From the NCBI RefSeq assembly GCF_000147715.2, contig NC_017934.1, forward strand, positions 496,001-560,000: 64,000 bases of DNA, read 5' to 3'. Below the pieces are notes generated by a model. It ran no database searches. It saw nothing but the letters and a program-made list of their open reading frames with translations, and was not told where the DNA came from. Shown in pieces: positions 33,570 through 42,218 of this stretch (position 1 is the stretch's first letter; the number at the start of each line of letters is the position of its first letter). The position numbers were made by a program, and so were the translations under genes. This DNA comes from Mesotoga prima MesG1.Ag.4.2 (GTDB lineage Bacteria > Thermotogota > Thermotogae > Petrotogales > Kosmotogaceae).

Positions 33570-33596
33570 TGTGATAAAATGATCTTTGGATAAATT
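33570..33596 (+). promoter_or_regulatory. Candidate promoter of the uracil permease leader
   Basis: TTGTGA (33569-33574) with TAAATT (33591-33596) at 16 bp; TAAAAT at 33575-33580 is an alternative -10 box. Either would start transcription just before the leader ribosome site near 33600. Confidence 0.4.
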
Positions 33597-33614
33597 CTTG
33601 GGAGAGTGAGCTAT

Positions 33615-33782
33615 ATGTGCCTGGCTTTGTATGAAGAGTGGAAGATCTCTCTTTTTAATCGACACAGAGCTCTTTTTTCCCCCCGTAAAAGCCCTTTGTC
33701 TTCTTTCCGTACAGTTCAAAGGGTGATGATCAAAATCACAAAAGACATAGATTCTGCAGTTACACCTCACGAGATATCGTGA
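33615..33782 (+). CDS. Leader ORF upstream of uracil permease, ending inside the terminator
   Basis: A 55-codon frame from ATG 33615, with GGGAGAGTGAG upstream, to TGA at 33780-33782. It starts MCLALYEEWKISLFNRH and ends KDIDSAVTPHEIS; no similarity is recognised. The RNA is unusually U-rich in bursts (CTCTCTTTTTAAT, GCTCTTTTTTCCCCCC, CCCTTTGTCTTCTTTCC). The stop codon lies in the 3' arm of the terminator hairpin, so a ribosome closely following RNA polymerase would prevent the hairpin. This is the design of the pyrBI leader of Escherichia coli, which senses UTP. A plain small gene with its own terminator is the alternative. Confidence 0.6.
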   Translation: MCLALYEEWKISLFNRHRALFSPRKSPLSSFRTVQRVMIKITKDIDSAVTPHEIS

Positions 33783-33793
33783 GGTTTTTTTTT
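33764..33793 (+). terminator. Leader terminator (attenuator) of uracil permease
   Basis: ACCTCACGA-GATA-TCGTGAGGT, a perfect 9-bp stem, followed by nine T. The permease start is 38 nt further on and no separate promoter is evident between them. Confidence 0.9.
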
Positions 33794-33830
33794 GCTATGT
33801 GGACAAATTTATATCTTGAGGAGGGATTTT

Positions 33831-35138
33831 GTGAGTAGTGAGAATTCAGCTTACCAGGAGGTAAGGGAACAGGAAGACAGAAGCAAGAATCTGGGTAGAG
33901 GAGGACTTTTAGTACTCGGCCTGCAACACGCATTCACAATGTTCGGAGCAACTGTTCTTGTTCCTTATCTGACAGGCGTTCCTGTGAATGTTGCCTTATT
34001 CACGGCAGGTATAGGCACACTTCTTTTCCATCTGCTTACGAAGTGGAAGGTGCCGGTCTTTCTAGGTTCAAGCTTTGCCTACATTGCGCCAATCAATGCA
34101 GTAATTCTCTATCATGCAAATGCACCGGAAATCTATGAATCTGTTCCTGAAGCTATTGCAGCCGGATTCTCCATAACTCCGGACATGATAGCGTATGCCA
34201 CAGGTGGAATACTGATTGCTGGCCTTGTTCAGGTAGCAATTGCGATGCTCATCAAGAGACTTGGAGTTAGCATGTTTGAAAAGATCTTTCCACCTGCCGT
34301 TGCGGGAACGATCATTGCAGTCATCGGTCTAAATCTCGCTCCGACTGCGATAAGCATGGCAAGTTCGAACTGGTGGATTGCAATCGTATCTCTGGGAACG
34401 GCTGTTCTTGTCAGGCTTTACGCAAAGGGTTTTACGAGATTAATCCCTGTTATGTGTGGCATTGTTGTGGGGTACGTCGTGGCTGCAATAACAGGCAATG
34501 TAACACTCGATGCAGTCAGTCAGGCGAGCTGGGTCGGCCTGCCTCAGTTTGTTCTTCCGAAGTTCTCATTCTACTCTTTGACAGTGCTTGTCCCTGTTGC
34601 TCTAGCACCCACGATTGAGCACTTCGGGGATATTTTCGCAGTATCAGCTGTTGTCGGGAAGAAGTACTATGAAGATCCAGGCATTCACAGAACACTTGCC
34701 GGGGATGGAATTGCGACGGCAGTCGCGGGTTTTTTCGGAGGTCCGGCGAATACAACCTATAGTGAAAACACGGGAGTCCTTGCTATCACCAAAGTTTTCA
34801 ATCCCATAGTGATGAGGATTGCTGCTGTATTCGCAATCATTCTGTCATTTGTTCCCAAAGTCGGCGCTCTTATACAGTCGATTCCTACGGCAGTAATGGG
34901 TGGAATCGAAATACTCTTGTTCGGTATGATTGCTGCAATAGGAATGAAAACGCTTATTGAGAACAGAGTTAAGGTAGATGGCAAGAATCTAATAATTGTC
35001 TCTGTGATGCTAGTTGTGGGAATTGGAGGCGCGGCCATTGGAATAGGCCCTGTAAGGTTCGAAGGCATAGGTCTGGCTGCTCTAGTCGGACTACTTCTTA
35101 ACGGCATTTTCGTAATGACAAAGGCTCCTGAGGAATAA
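33831..35138 (+). CDS. uraA: Uracil/xanthine permease (NCS2 family)
   Basis: A 435-residue membrane protein of the nucleobase-ascorbate transporter family. LGLQHAFTMFGATVLVPYLTG is the N-terminal UraA signature and LAPTIEHFGDIFAVS contains the conserved Glu that binds the nucleobase; GPANTTYSENTGVLAITKV is the second half-helix motif. UraA-type proteins import uracil with protons. The GTG at 33831 has GAGGAGGG 5 nt upstream; the frame extends back to 33792 but without a ribosome site. Expression probably depends on read-through of the leader terminator. Confidence 0.92.
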   Translation: MSSENSAYQEVREQEDRSKNLGRGGLLVLGLQHAFTMFGATVLVPYLTGVPVNVALFTAGIGTLLFHLLTKWKVPVFLGSSFAYIAPINAVILYHANAPEIYESVPEAIAAGFSITPDMIAYATGGILIAGLVQVAIAMLIKRLGVSMFEKIFPPAVAGTIIAVIGLNLAPTAISMASSNWWIAIVSLGTAVLVRLYAKGFTRLIPVMCGIVVGYVVAAITGNVTLDAVSQASWVGLPQFVLPKFSFYSLTVLVPVALAPTIEHFGDIFAVSAVVGKKYYEDPGIHRTLAGDGIATAVAGFFGGPANTTYSENTGVLAITKVFNPIVMRIAAVFAIILSFVPKVGALIQSIPTAVMGGIEILLFGMIAAIGMKTLIENRVKVDGKNLIIVSVMLVVGIGGAAIGIGPVRFEGIGLAALVGLLLNGIFVMTKAPEE

Positions 35139-35143
35139 AAAGA

Positions 35144-35190
35144 GCGGCAATTTGCAGGGGGGGTGCCTGCTACTAGGCGCCGCCCTTTTT
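35144..35190 (+). terminator. Terminator of uracil permease
   Basis: Outer stem GCGGC/GCCGC (35144-35148 with 35179-35183) and inner GCCT/AGGC, followed by CCTTTTT. Confidence 0.75.
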
Positions 35191-35220
35191 GTTATACTAT
35201 CCCAAATGGGGGTGATGAAA

Positions 35221-35766
35221 GTGTTGAAGGGGCGAAAGGTCTATCTTAGAGAATACCGGAAGGAGGACATTGTACTGGCTCATGAATATATAAACGACTA
35301 TGAAGTCAAAAGAATGCTGGTGCCAGGGATTCCTTTTCCGTTGAGACTGGAAGAGGAGGAAAAGTGGTACGATTCCCAAAGCTCTTCTAAAGACACTTAT
35401 AGCTTTGCCATTGCAAAGATAGAAGACAATGAATATATCGGAGGGTGCGGCATCAACGAAGTCGACTGGAAGAATAGTGTAGTAACGCTTGGAATATTCA
35501 TCGCAAAGAAGTTCTGGAACGAAGGTTATGGAACCGATGCAATGAGAATCCTTCTAAGATTCGTCTTTGAACAGATGAACATCAATAGAGCAAAATTAAA
35601 TGTCTATTCATTCAACAGGAGAGCGATCAGGTCATATCAAAAATGTGGATTCAGAATCGAAGGAACCTTGAGACAGGAAATTTTCCGGGATGGATCATTC
35701 CATGACGAGATCATTATGGGTATTTTGAAGGACGAGTTTGGAAGAAACGATCAAACTTCGTTGTAA
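35221..35766 (+). CDS. GNAT-family N-acetyltransferase (RimJ/RimL-like)
   Basis: About 181 residues. YLREYRKEDIVLAHEYIND at the N-terminus, IGGCGINEVDWKN in the middle, LGIFIAKKFWNEGYGTDAMR (acetyl-CoA loop) and LNVYSFNRRAIRSYQKCGF at the end match the RimJ/RimL group that acetylates protein or small-molecule amines. Start choice is uncertain: GTG 35221 follows GGGGGTG, ATG 35215 and 35206 are in frame, and a TATACT 7 nt before 35206 would allow a leaderless start. It overlaps the convergent gene by 16 nt. Confidence 0.82.
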   Translation: MLKGRKVYLREYRKEDIVLAHEYINDYEVKRMLVPGIPFPLRLEEEEKWYDSQSSSKDTYSFAIAKIEDNEYIGGCGINEVDWKNSVVTLGIFIAKKFWNEGYGTDAMRILLRFVFEQMNINRAKLNVYSFNRRAIRSYQKCGFRIEGTLRQEIFRDGSFHDEIIMGILKDEFGRNDQTSL

Positions 35767-36482
35767 ATCTCGACGAATTCCACTTCAAGCGAGAATCTCT
35801 CTCTAAGCAGCTCTCCGAGATTAATCACACCGAATCTTTCGCTTGCGTAGTGCCCTACCCAGAAGAAGTTGATACCTGTCTCTCTTGCAATCTCCCGAGT
35901 CGGTTCACCAACTTCCCCTGAAATGAAGGTGTCTGCTGTGCCTTCAAGCTCCCTCAGATTTGATGAAGAACCGCCGGATATTATGCATACTCTTCCAGCG
36001 AAATCGGAGTTCTTGAATAGGCCAACCTCTTGACGTGGGAAAATCCTACATAAGGAATTCCTCAACTCAGACACGAGAATGTTTTCCGGATGAGTTCCTA
36101 TAAAGCCTACATCATATCTCTCGAGGTTGACGAGTCCTATCTCTTCAGCAATTGAATAGTTGTTGCCATATGGCTCATTGGCGTCGAGCGGCAGGTGATA
36201 TCCGAACAGTGTGATGCCCAAACTCAATACTCTCTCAACCCTTTTCTTTAGATACCCTGAAAGTCTGAAGAATTCCTTTCCGAAGATTCCGTGGTGAACA
36301 AGAATAGCGTCCGCTCCGGCTGTGACCGCTTTTTCAACCAAAGCATCGCTGAAAGAGACACCAGTAACCACCTTGTTTATCTCCTTGCTTCCTTCTATTT
36401 GAATTCCATTGAAGCAATAATCGTCGAATTCTTCCGGATGTAGAACCGAATTCAGAAAACTCTCGATATCTTCAGGTTTCAT
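35751..36482 (-). CDS. Nif3/DUF34-family dinuclear metal protein
   Basis: A 243-residue protein of the Nif3-like family. FNGIQIEGSKEINKVVTGV, AILVHHGIFGKEF (metal-binding HHG), FGYHLPLDANEPYGNN (HxPLDA) and, near the end, FFWVGHYASERFGV (GHxxxE) give the usual metal ligands. Members form toroidal hexamers; proposed roles include GTP cyclohydrolase-like or metallochaperone activity, none settled. The ATG at 36482 has GGAGG upstream. Confidence 0.93.
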   Translation of the reverse strand: MKPEDIESFLNSVLHPEEFDDYCFNGIQIEGSKEINKVVTGVSFSDALVEKAVTAGADAILVHHGIFGKEFFRLSGYLKKRVERVLSLGITLFGYHLPLDANEPYGNNYSIAEEIGLVNLERYDVGFIGTHPENILVSELRNSLCRIFPRQEVGLFKNSDFAGRVCIISGGSSSNLRELEGTADTFISGEVGEPTREIARETGINFFWVGHYASERFGVINLGELLRERFSLEVEFVEIYNEV

Positions 36483-36528
36483 AAGTGTCCTCCAACAATA
36501 TTGAACTGATAGCATCGGGTTTCGAGAA

Positions 36529-36534
36529 ATTATA
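36529..36534 (-). promoter_or_regulatory. -10 box of the Nif3-like gene
   Basis: TATAAT on the minus strand about 46 nt before the ATG, downstream of the hairpin terminator at 36572-36596, so the two belong to different transcripts. Confidence 0.6.
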
Positions 36535-36571
36535 CCACGTCCAGAAAACAAACATAAAATGAAATATAAGC

Positions 36572-36694
36572 AAAAAAATGTGGCGCTTTGCGCCACTAAA
36601 CGTCCACATCTCTAAACAAAGGGTTTATCTACTTGAATAACAGCGATTCAAATTAATTATATATCATTCTTAATCACAAATTACAAAATAAACA
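36572..36694 (-). ncRNA. Candidate small RNA bounded by its own promoter and terminator
   Basis: On the minus strand, TTGATT (36724-36729), a 17-bp spacer and TATATT (36701-36706) form a good promoter. About 100 nt downstream lies GTGGCGC-AAA-GCGCCAC followed by TTTTTTT (36572-36596). No coding frame of note lies between them, and the next gene has its own promoter, so the unit would yield an RNA of about 120 nt. The sequence is AT-rich (which raises the chance of a spurious promoter) and resembles no known RNA family I recognise. Confidence 0.35.
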
Positions 36695-36876
36695 TTGAAT
36701 AATATAGCATGGAAATCAAATAAAATCAATATGTAATTGAGTTATTTCACAAGTATAATTTTACTTTGCTTCCCGGGTTTTCAAAGAGAGTTGGTTCTTA
36801 TTGTTCGCCAGGTCTTTTAAACTATTGAACTGCATGGTAGACTATATAGTACGGATTCCTTACTGTGGAGGCGTTG

Positions 36877-38265
36877 ATGTCTTACAGCCTATTCAAGTCT
36901 TATCTAAACGATGAAGAAGCAAAGGAGATTCGAGGTTCCCTTCTTGTGATGGCCATTCCTGCTATGGCAGAAAACGTACTCCAGATGCTGCTTGGAATTT
37001 CAGATACCGCTTTCCTCGGCCATTATGACTGGAGAATTATGACCGCTGTCGGTACCGCAAATCAGGTTGTCTTCATATTTCAGGCAGTCCTAGTAGCGAT
37101 TTCAACAGGTTCGATGGTGTTGCTTTCTAACAGTTATGGTGCAAACAATCACAGAAGAGTAGATTTGATTGCATGGCATGCGATCTATCTTAGCATTGCT
37201 GCTGGTTTGATTCTTTCTTTTGGGTCTTTTTTCTCTGATAGCTTGTTGTCAGTTCTCTTTCCTTCTAGCGACTCGTTGATGCAGATGAACGGAAGCAAAT
37301 ATCTCCAAATCATCATGGCAGGTTTCCCTGCAATGAGCATAATGATTGTTCTTGGTGCGGCTTTGAGAGGAGCGGGAGACACGAAATCGCCGCTGATAGT
37401 AGCCGCTGTTGCAAATGTACTGAATGTCTTTCTTGATTACTCAATGATCTTTGGAAAGTTTGGGTTCCCCGAGATGGGTGCCTTTGGGGCCGCACTTGCA
37501 ACAGTCTTGTCGAGAGTCGTAGGTTCAGTGATAATTATTGTTTTGCTGTTTCGAAATCGAAGAATTTCGATGTCAAGGAAGCCCCGGAGATTCTCTAAGT
37601 GGCTCTTCAAAGAGATCTTTGTTCTAGGTCTTCCAGCTTCCATCGAAAACTTTAGATTCTCTCTTGGAGTTCTTGTCTTCGCAAATATCCTCTTTATTTC
37701 CGGTCCACAGGCGTATGCTGCCCACAGAATCGGTATTCAGGTAGAATCTCTCTCCTTCATGCCTGCTTGGGGTATGGGAGTTGCTATAACCGCCTTAGTC
37801 GGAATCTACAATGGTGGCAGGCAAAGAAGAATGTCGATTGGTGTAGTTAGACAGGGTTGGTTCATTGCCCTCGCAATCTCCTCTGCGATTGGATTAACCA
37901 TTACGTTGTTTCCGGACCTTTTCATCTCTCTTTTCACAAATGAGCCGTCGCTCATAGAAGAGGGACGACTGCCAGTGAGAATTATCGGGCTCTTTCAGGT
38001 AGTGATGGGGACCGATTACGTGGTCACCGGGGCTTTGAGAGGCATGGGTGACACTTCTTTTCCAATGAAGACCTCGCTTGTGGCAATGTGGTTCTTGAGA
38101 CTTCCCATTGGCTACGTGCTTGTAAGATATTTCGGTCTCGGTCTATTTGGTGCTTGGATAGGAATTATGGCCGATATGGCCTTCAGGACAACACTGAAGT
38201 TTATCAGGTTCTACTCTGGGAAATGGGAAAGCACGGCCGATTCAATACAGGCGCGTTCCGGCTGA
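36877..38265 (+). CDS. MATE-family multidrug/sodium exporter
   Basis: A 462-residue protein with about 12 membrane segments. AMAENVLQMLLGISDTAFLGH is the N-terminal MATE motif, and RGAGDTKSPL and its partner RGMGDTSFPM mark the two repeated halves. It exports organic cations in exchange for sodium or protons. The ATG at 36877 has GGAGG 6 nt upstream. Confidence 0.92.
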   Translation: MSYSLFKSYLNDEEAKEIRGSLLVMAIPAMAENVLQMLLGISDTAFLGHYDWRIMTAVGTANQVVFIFQAVLVAISTGSMVLLSNSYGANNHRRVDLIAWHAIYLSIAAGLILSFGSFFSDSLLSVLFPSSDSLMQMNGSKYLQIIMAGFPAMSIMIVLGAALRGAGDTKSPLIVAAVANVLNVFLDYSMIFGKFGFPEMGAFGAALATVLSRVVGSVIIIVLLFRNRRISMSRKPRRFSKWLFKEIFVLGLPASIENFRFSLGVLVFANILFISGPQAYAAHRIGIQVESLSFMPAWGMGVAITALVGIYNGGRQRRMSIGVVRQGWFIALAISSAIGLTITLFPDLFISLFTNEPSLIEEGRLPVRIIGLFQVVMGTDYVVTGALRGMGDTSFPMKTSLVAMWFLRLPIGYVLVRYFGLGLFGAWIGIMADMAFRTTLKFIRFYSGKWESTADSIQARSG

Positions 38266-38357
38266 GATCTCTTGTACAAAAGAAAGTTATTCGTAAAAAA
38301 TCTATATGCACGGGCTTACAATCTCAAAGGTTCTTTTTATCAGAAGTGGCGATATCT

Positions 38358-38386
38358 TTGTTCCTAATTGGAGCTTTTGGTAAGAT
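38358..38386 (+). promoter_or_regulatory. Promoter of the CoA-transferase operon
   Basis: TTGTTC (38358-38363), 17-bp spacer, TAAGAT (38381-38386). An inverted repeat (ATATGCCT/AGGCATAAT, about 38391-38412) lies at the predicted start of transcription and could be an operator or a 5' stabilising hairpin; it has no T-run. Confidence 0.5.
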
Positions 38387-38449
38387 AATCATATGCCTTT
38401 ATCAGGCATAATTCGAAAGACTTACTAATACTCCGAAGGAGGTATTTCT

Positions 38450-39106
38450 TTGAAAGTCGTGGGAATGAAAAAGATCGTCTCACTGATTGAAAAAGGTTCA
38501 TCTGTGATGATAGGAGGGTTTCTAGGTTGTGGTTCTCCAGACTCAATTATCGATGAGATCGTTAAGAACGAAATCTCTGGTTTGACTCTTGTAGCAAACG
38601 ATACTGCCTTTCCAGAAACGGGGATAGGAAAACTCATTGTCAACAAGTGTGCTTCCAAGATTGTTGTCTCTCATATAGGAACAAATCCTGAGACACAACG
38701 TCAGATGATTGACGGAGAGCTGGAGGTAGAGCTTGTTCCGCAGGGTACTCTGGCCGAGAGAATTAGAGCCGGTGGTGTAGGCTTAGGAGGCGTTCTGACG
38801 CCAACAGGTGTCGGGACTGTGGTTCAGGATGGAAAAAAGGTTTTAACAGTGGATGGCAGAGATTACCTGATGGAACTTCCTCTAAGAGCCGATTTTGCTT
38901 TGGTGAAGGCCAAGAAAGCCGATTACTTCGGAAATCTGGTATTCTCTTTGACTGCAAGGAATTTCAACCCTCTGATGGTCCTAGCATGTGATACGGTGCT
39001 TGTAGAGGTTGAAGAAATCGTTCCAATTGGTTCCCTGTCGCCGGATGAAATTCATATTCCTGGAGTTTTCGTTCATTACATTGTTGTCGGAGGTAGAGTG
39101 CAATGA
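38450..39106 (+). CDS. 3-oxoacid CoA-transferase subunit A
   Basis: A 218-residue family I CoA-transferase alpha subunit: SSVMIGGFLGCGSPDSIID (the GGF loop) and VELVPQGTLAERIRAGG (VPQGT) are typical of AtoD/ScoA. With subunit B it moves CoA between acetoacetate or butyrate-type acids and acyl-CoA. TTG start with GGAGG upstream. Its stop overlaps the next ATG. Confidence 0.93.
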   Translation: MKVVGMKKIVSLIEKGSSVMIGGFLGCGSPDSIIDEIVKNEISGLTLVANDTAFPETGIGKLIVNKCASKIVVSHIGTNPETQRQMIDGELEVELVPQGTLAERIRAGGVGLGGVLTPTGVGTVVQDGKKVLTVDGRDYLMELPLRADFALVKAKKADYFGNLVFSLTARNFNPLMVLACDTVLVEVEEIVPIGSLSPDEIHIPGVFVHYIVVGGRVQ

Positions 39107-39753
39107 TGGACCCAAAAGAGAGAATAGCAAGAAGAATTGGACGGGAACTGGGTGACGGAGATCTGGTAAATCTGGGGATTGGAATTCCCACCCTGGTCTC
39201 AAACTATATACCAGCGGGTATAAGGGTGTTTTTTCAATCAGAAAATGGCATCATCGGCATGGGACCATTACCGGAAGAAGGAATGGAGAATAGAGATCTT
39301 ACAAATGCCGGGGGTCAATATGTAACGGCTCTACCGGGTTCGGCAGTTTTCGACAGTGCCATGTCTTTTTCAATAATCAGAGGTGGACATCTCGACGTCA
39401 CTGTCCTAGGAGGTCTTCAGGTCGATGAGCGTGGGATTCTGGCTAACTGGATGGTCCCTGGCAAGATGGTGCCAGGTATGGGCGGTGCAATGGACCTAGT
39501 GACTGGAGCTAAACGTGTTATTGTCGCCATGACACATACATCTAGGGGAAATCCGAAAATCGTGAAACAATGCACTCTTCCCATAACTTCAAACAGACGA
39601 GTAGACCTTATTGTTACAGAGTTAGCGGTAATCGAACCCTTTGCCGGAGGACTTCTGTTGAAAGAGAAGGCAAGTGAGGTGACAGTTGACGAGGTACAGT
39701 CTCTAACAGAGGCTCGGCTATTTGTCGCTGAGGATCTTAAGGACATGATCTAG
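39103..39753 (+). CDS. 3-oxoacid CoA-transferase subunit B
   Basis: A 216-residue beta subunit. NLGIGIPTLVSNY and SENGIIGMGP carry the conserved ENG with the catalytic Glu that forms the CoA thioester; VTVLGGLQVDERGILANW and GAMDLVTGAKRVIVAMTH follow as in AtoA/ScoB. Translationally coupled to subunit A. No acetoacetyl-CoA thiolase or decarboxylase is adjacent. Confidence 0.93.
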   Translation: MMDPKERIARRIGRELGDGDLVNLGIGIPTLVSNYIPAGIRVFFQSENGIIGMGPLPEEGMENRDLTNAGGQYVTALPGSAVFDSAMSFSIIRGGHLDVTVLGGLQVDERGILANWMVPGKMVPGMGGAMDLVTGAKRVIVAMTHTSRGNPKIVKQCTLPITSNRRVDLIVTELAVIEPFAGGLLLKEKASEVTVDEVQSLTEARLFVAEDLKDMI

Positions 39754-40259
39754 AGGTAATTTTGGAGTCTCGAGCGGCCAGAAATGTCCATTCTCTGAAG
39801 ATGAAATGATGTATCATTACTATTCGTTGTCTTAGATCTACAGTGATGTTTTGTTCGAATGATTTTTCTATGAAGAATTTCGTGGAGCTTGAAGGAAATA
39901 GTAACAACCGATTCACTGGCTGTACTGCAGAGAGTAGAGCAAATCTGTAGGTGCGTCTTCTTAAAAAGGTCCCGGTTCGCTCAGAAGGAAATGCAGTACA
40001 GTTCCTAAGATTACGGTTCATTGTCGCTTTTAGTTTGTTCGTATTGCGAAGTAGATTTCGCACGAAAGTCTGAGTCTCGCAGCGATTTTCGAGATTAATT
40101 GCCTATCTTTGGTTCCTATTCGGCTACAGAAAGCAGCGTTAAAGAGATGTTAGTGTGGTATATTCTCCTAGAATGTATATTCACCGTAAGGCACTTTTGG
40201 AAGGTGATTTTCTTTTCATTGTATTTGATCTTCACTTTCATAATTCGGGAGGCAAAATC
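39754..40259. other. Gene-free stretch of about 500 bases
   Basis: No convincing coding frame on either strand. An inverted repeat TGCGAA-GTAGAT-TTCGCA lies near 40045-40062. TATATT near 40155 may be the -10 box of the DUF6305 operon, leaving a leader of roughly 100 nt. Nothing else was recognised. Confidence 0.5.
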
Positions 40260-40862
40260 ATGAGAAAGGTATTGATTGTGGTCTTACTAAGCATGGTTCT
40301 ATTCACAACTGGTCTATTTGCGGTTGTATCTGGAGACCCAGTAGTTGAGGGTCAACTACCGTTTCTTCTCACCAACGCGGGGCAGGGTCCCGGCGGCAAA
40401 ATGGCAAGGCTTCTAATATGGCAGAGCGGAGCAATTGAAGACACGGATTTCGATTACAATGCAGAACCACTTAAAGAAAATCCGAACGATCTTACTGCGA
40501 GAGAATACAAGATGCTTTTCGTTATCATCGGTTCTTCTGCAAAGGGCCTTGGCGCATCGGGTATAACTATTGATGAAGAGATAGTGAGACTCAACAAGAT
40601 GATAGAAGAAGCCAAGAGACTCAACATGTTTATTATTGCCGCTCACATTGAAGGAAAGGCAAGAAGGGGAAATCCCGGAAGTGCAGACGAACGGTCAATT
40701 GATGCGATTGCACCATATGCAGACTACCTAATTGTGATGAAAGAGGGAAACTTAGATGGTAAATTCACTAGGATAGCTGAAGAGAAAGATATCCCCCTCA
40801 CTCTCATCGACAACACGATTGATTTCATGCAGGTAATTAAATTGATGTTCCCGGCCGAATGA
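40260..40862 (+). CDS. DUF6305-family secreted protein
   Basis: A 200-residue protein with a signal peptide (MRKVLIVVLLSMVLFTTGLF). LLTNAGQGPGGKMARLL, MLFVIIGSSAKGLGASGI and NMFIIAAHIEGKARRG are the segments I associate with DUF6305. Function unknown. It is the first gene of a cluster with a DctM-like permease, a small membrane protein, an M14 enzyme and two C69 peptidases, suggesting a role as an exported substrate-binding or sensing partner. The ATG at 40260 has GGGAGG upstream. Confidence 0.75.
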   Translation: MRKVLIVVLLSMVLFTTGLFAVVSGDPVVEGQLPFLLTNAGQGPGGKMARLLIWQSGAIEDTDFDYNAEPLKENPNDLTAREYKMLFVIIGSSAKGLGASGITIDEEIVRLNKMIEEAKRLNMFIIAAHIEGKARRGNPGSADERSIDAIAPYADYLIVMKEGNLDGKFTRIAEEKDIPLTLIDNTIDFMQVIKLMFPAE

Positions 40863-40903
40863 TGGCGTTCTAGCCAGATCGCCGCTTCTTTGGAGGAGTA
40901 AAA

Positions 40904-42205
40904 ATGTATCTTCAGACAACGATTATCGCAATAATTATGGTTGCTACTTTTGCTCTTGCAAGCTGGAAGTTGAAATCGCCGGAGATATCCATGGTAATTA
41001 CCGCCATTGTTGGTGCGTTAGTGGGTGGGTTTGGATTTCCCTCGAGGCTTCTAGTGGAGGGTATGTTTACATATTTTGATGTTGGAATGATTTTTCTAAC
41101 CGCATCGATTTTTATCAATATTTACTCTGAGACAGGGGCTATGAATGCCCTGGTTCGATGGATTGTGAAGCAGTTTTACGACAGAAAGTGGCTAATGTTA
41201 GTGCTACTGGGAATATTGATGATCATTCCTGGTGCTTTGACTGGAGCGGGGAGCGTATCGATATTTGTCGTAGGAGGCCTAGTAGCTTCAGTCATGAGCT
41301 ACATGGGGTTTTCGAAGAGGCGTGTGGCGGCCTTCATATACTTGTTTGCAATGCTTGCTGCCGTTTCACCTCCTATAAACCTATGGGCAATGTTGATGGC
41401 AGCTCAGGCTAACATGCCATATGTTGGTTTCAATGTGGTACTGCTTGTACCAATAGTAATTATTGCCTTGTTTACAATAGTCTATACTGGCACTAGCAAG
41501 ACGCCGGAGAGAAAGAGCAAAGAACACATCCTTTCCGAACTTCCACTTCCACCTGAAGGGATGAATTGGTTCAAGATCATAACTCCTTTTGCTGTTCTGC
41601 TTGTGTTGATTCTACTATCTAAATTCGCGGCATTTTCTATTCCCGTTCTTGGCCTTCCGCTTACATTTGTGATATGTGCTTTTGCCTCTGCCATGATGGA
41701 CAGGAAGAGGTGGGATGTTCGCAAATGGTTCGATGTGATGGTAAAGACTATGGATCAGGTGTTTCCGCTACTAGCAACGGTTATAAGCGTAGGTGCCCTT
41801 GTAAATATCATGACGGCAACTGGTGTCAGAGGCTTGCTTGCTATCACTTTCATTACTCTACCGATGGTTTTCATCTACATTACCGCGCTGCTTTTTGCAC
41901 CTTTCGCCCAAGGAGCGCTCAGCTACGGAAGTGCAATTATCCTCGGTACGCCAATAATCTTCCTATTCAATTCGGTTGGACTGAATGTCACAGTTACTGC
42001 TGCTGCCCTCAGTCTCCTTTTCCCATTGGGCGACTGTCTGCCTCCATCGAGAATAGTGGGAAGGCTTACTGTTGAGACGGTAGGATATGAAGGCAGCTAC
42101 ATGTCTTTCCTCAAAGCGATAGCTATACCGTGGCTTTTCATGGGTGCTATCGGGCTGCTGATGCTTATTTTCCCCAACCAGTTAGATTTCCTTGTAGTCT
42201 ATTGA
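40904..42205 (+). CDS. DctM/CitM-like secondary transporter
   Basis: A 433-residue membrane protein with about 11-12 segments. PGALTGAGSVSIFVVGGLV and AVSPPINLWAMLMAAQ resemble the helical-hairpin motifs of TRAP large permeases and related ion-transporter superfamily carriers of carboxylates. It lacks the normal TRAP small subunit and a DctP-type binding protein; instead DUF6305 precedes it and a 58-residue membrane protein follows. GGAGGAG precedes the ATG. Substrate unknown; the cluster suggests peptides or acylated amino acids. Confidence 0.8.
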   Translation: MYLQTTIIAIIMVATFALASWKLKSPEISMVITAIVGALVGGFGFPSRLLVEGMFTYFDVGMIFLTASIFINIYSETGAMNALVRWIVKQFYDRKWLMLVLLGILMIIPGALTGAGSVSIFVVGGLVASVMSYMGFSKRRVAAFIYLFAMLAAVSPPINLWAMLMAAQANMPYVGFNVVLLVPIVIIALFTIVYTGTSKTPERKSKEHILSELPLPPEGMNWFKIITPFAVLLVLILLSKFAAFSIPVLGLPLTFVICAFASAMMDRKRWDVRKWFDVMVKTMDQVFPLLATVISVGALVNIMTATGVRGLLAITFITLPMVFIYITALLFAPFAQGALSYGSAIILGTPIIFLFNSVGLNVTVTAAALSLLFPLGDCLPPSRIVGRLTVETVGYEGSYMSFLKAIAIPWLFMGAIGLLMLIFPNQLDFLVVY

Positions 42206-42218
42206 TGGAGGTGAGGAC

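Noticed and set aside
33510-33770. Minus-strand frame of 86 codons opposite the uracil permease leader
   Set aside because: No ribosome site, no family match, and it covers the plus-strand promoter and leader.
33600-33793. Purine riboswitch or PyrR site upstream of uracil permease
   Set aside because: Neither the conserved purine aptamer core nor the PyrR binding loop is present.
39737-40063. Minus-strand frame of 108 codons
   Set aside because: Arg/Asn-rich, no ribosome site or similarity; appears to be a chance frame.
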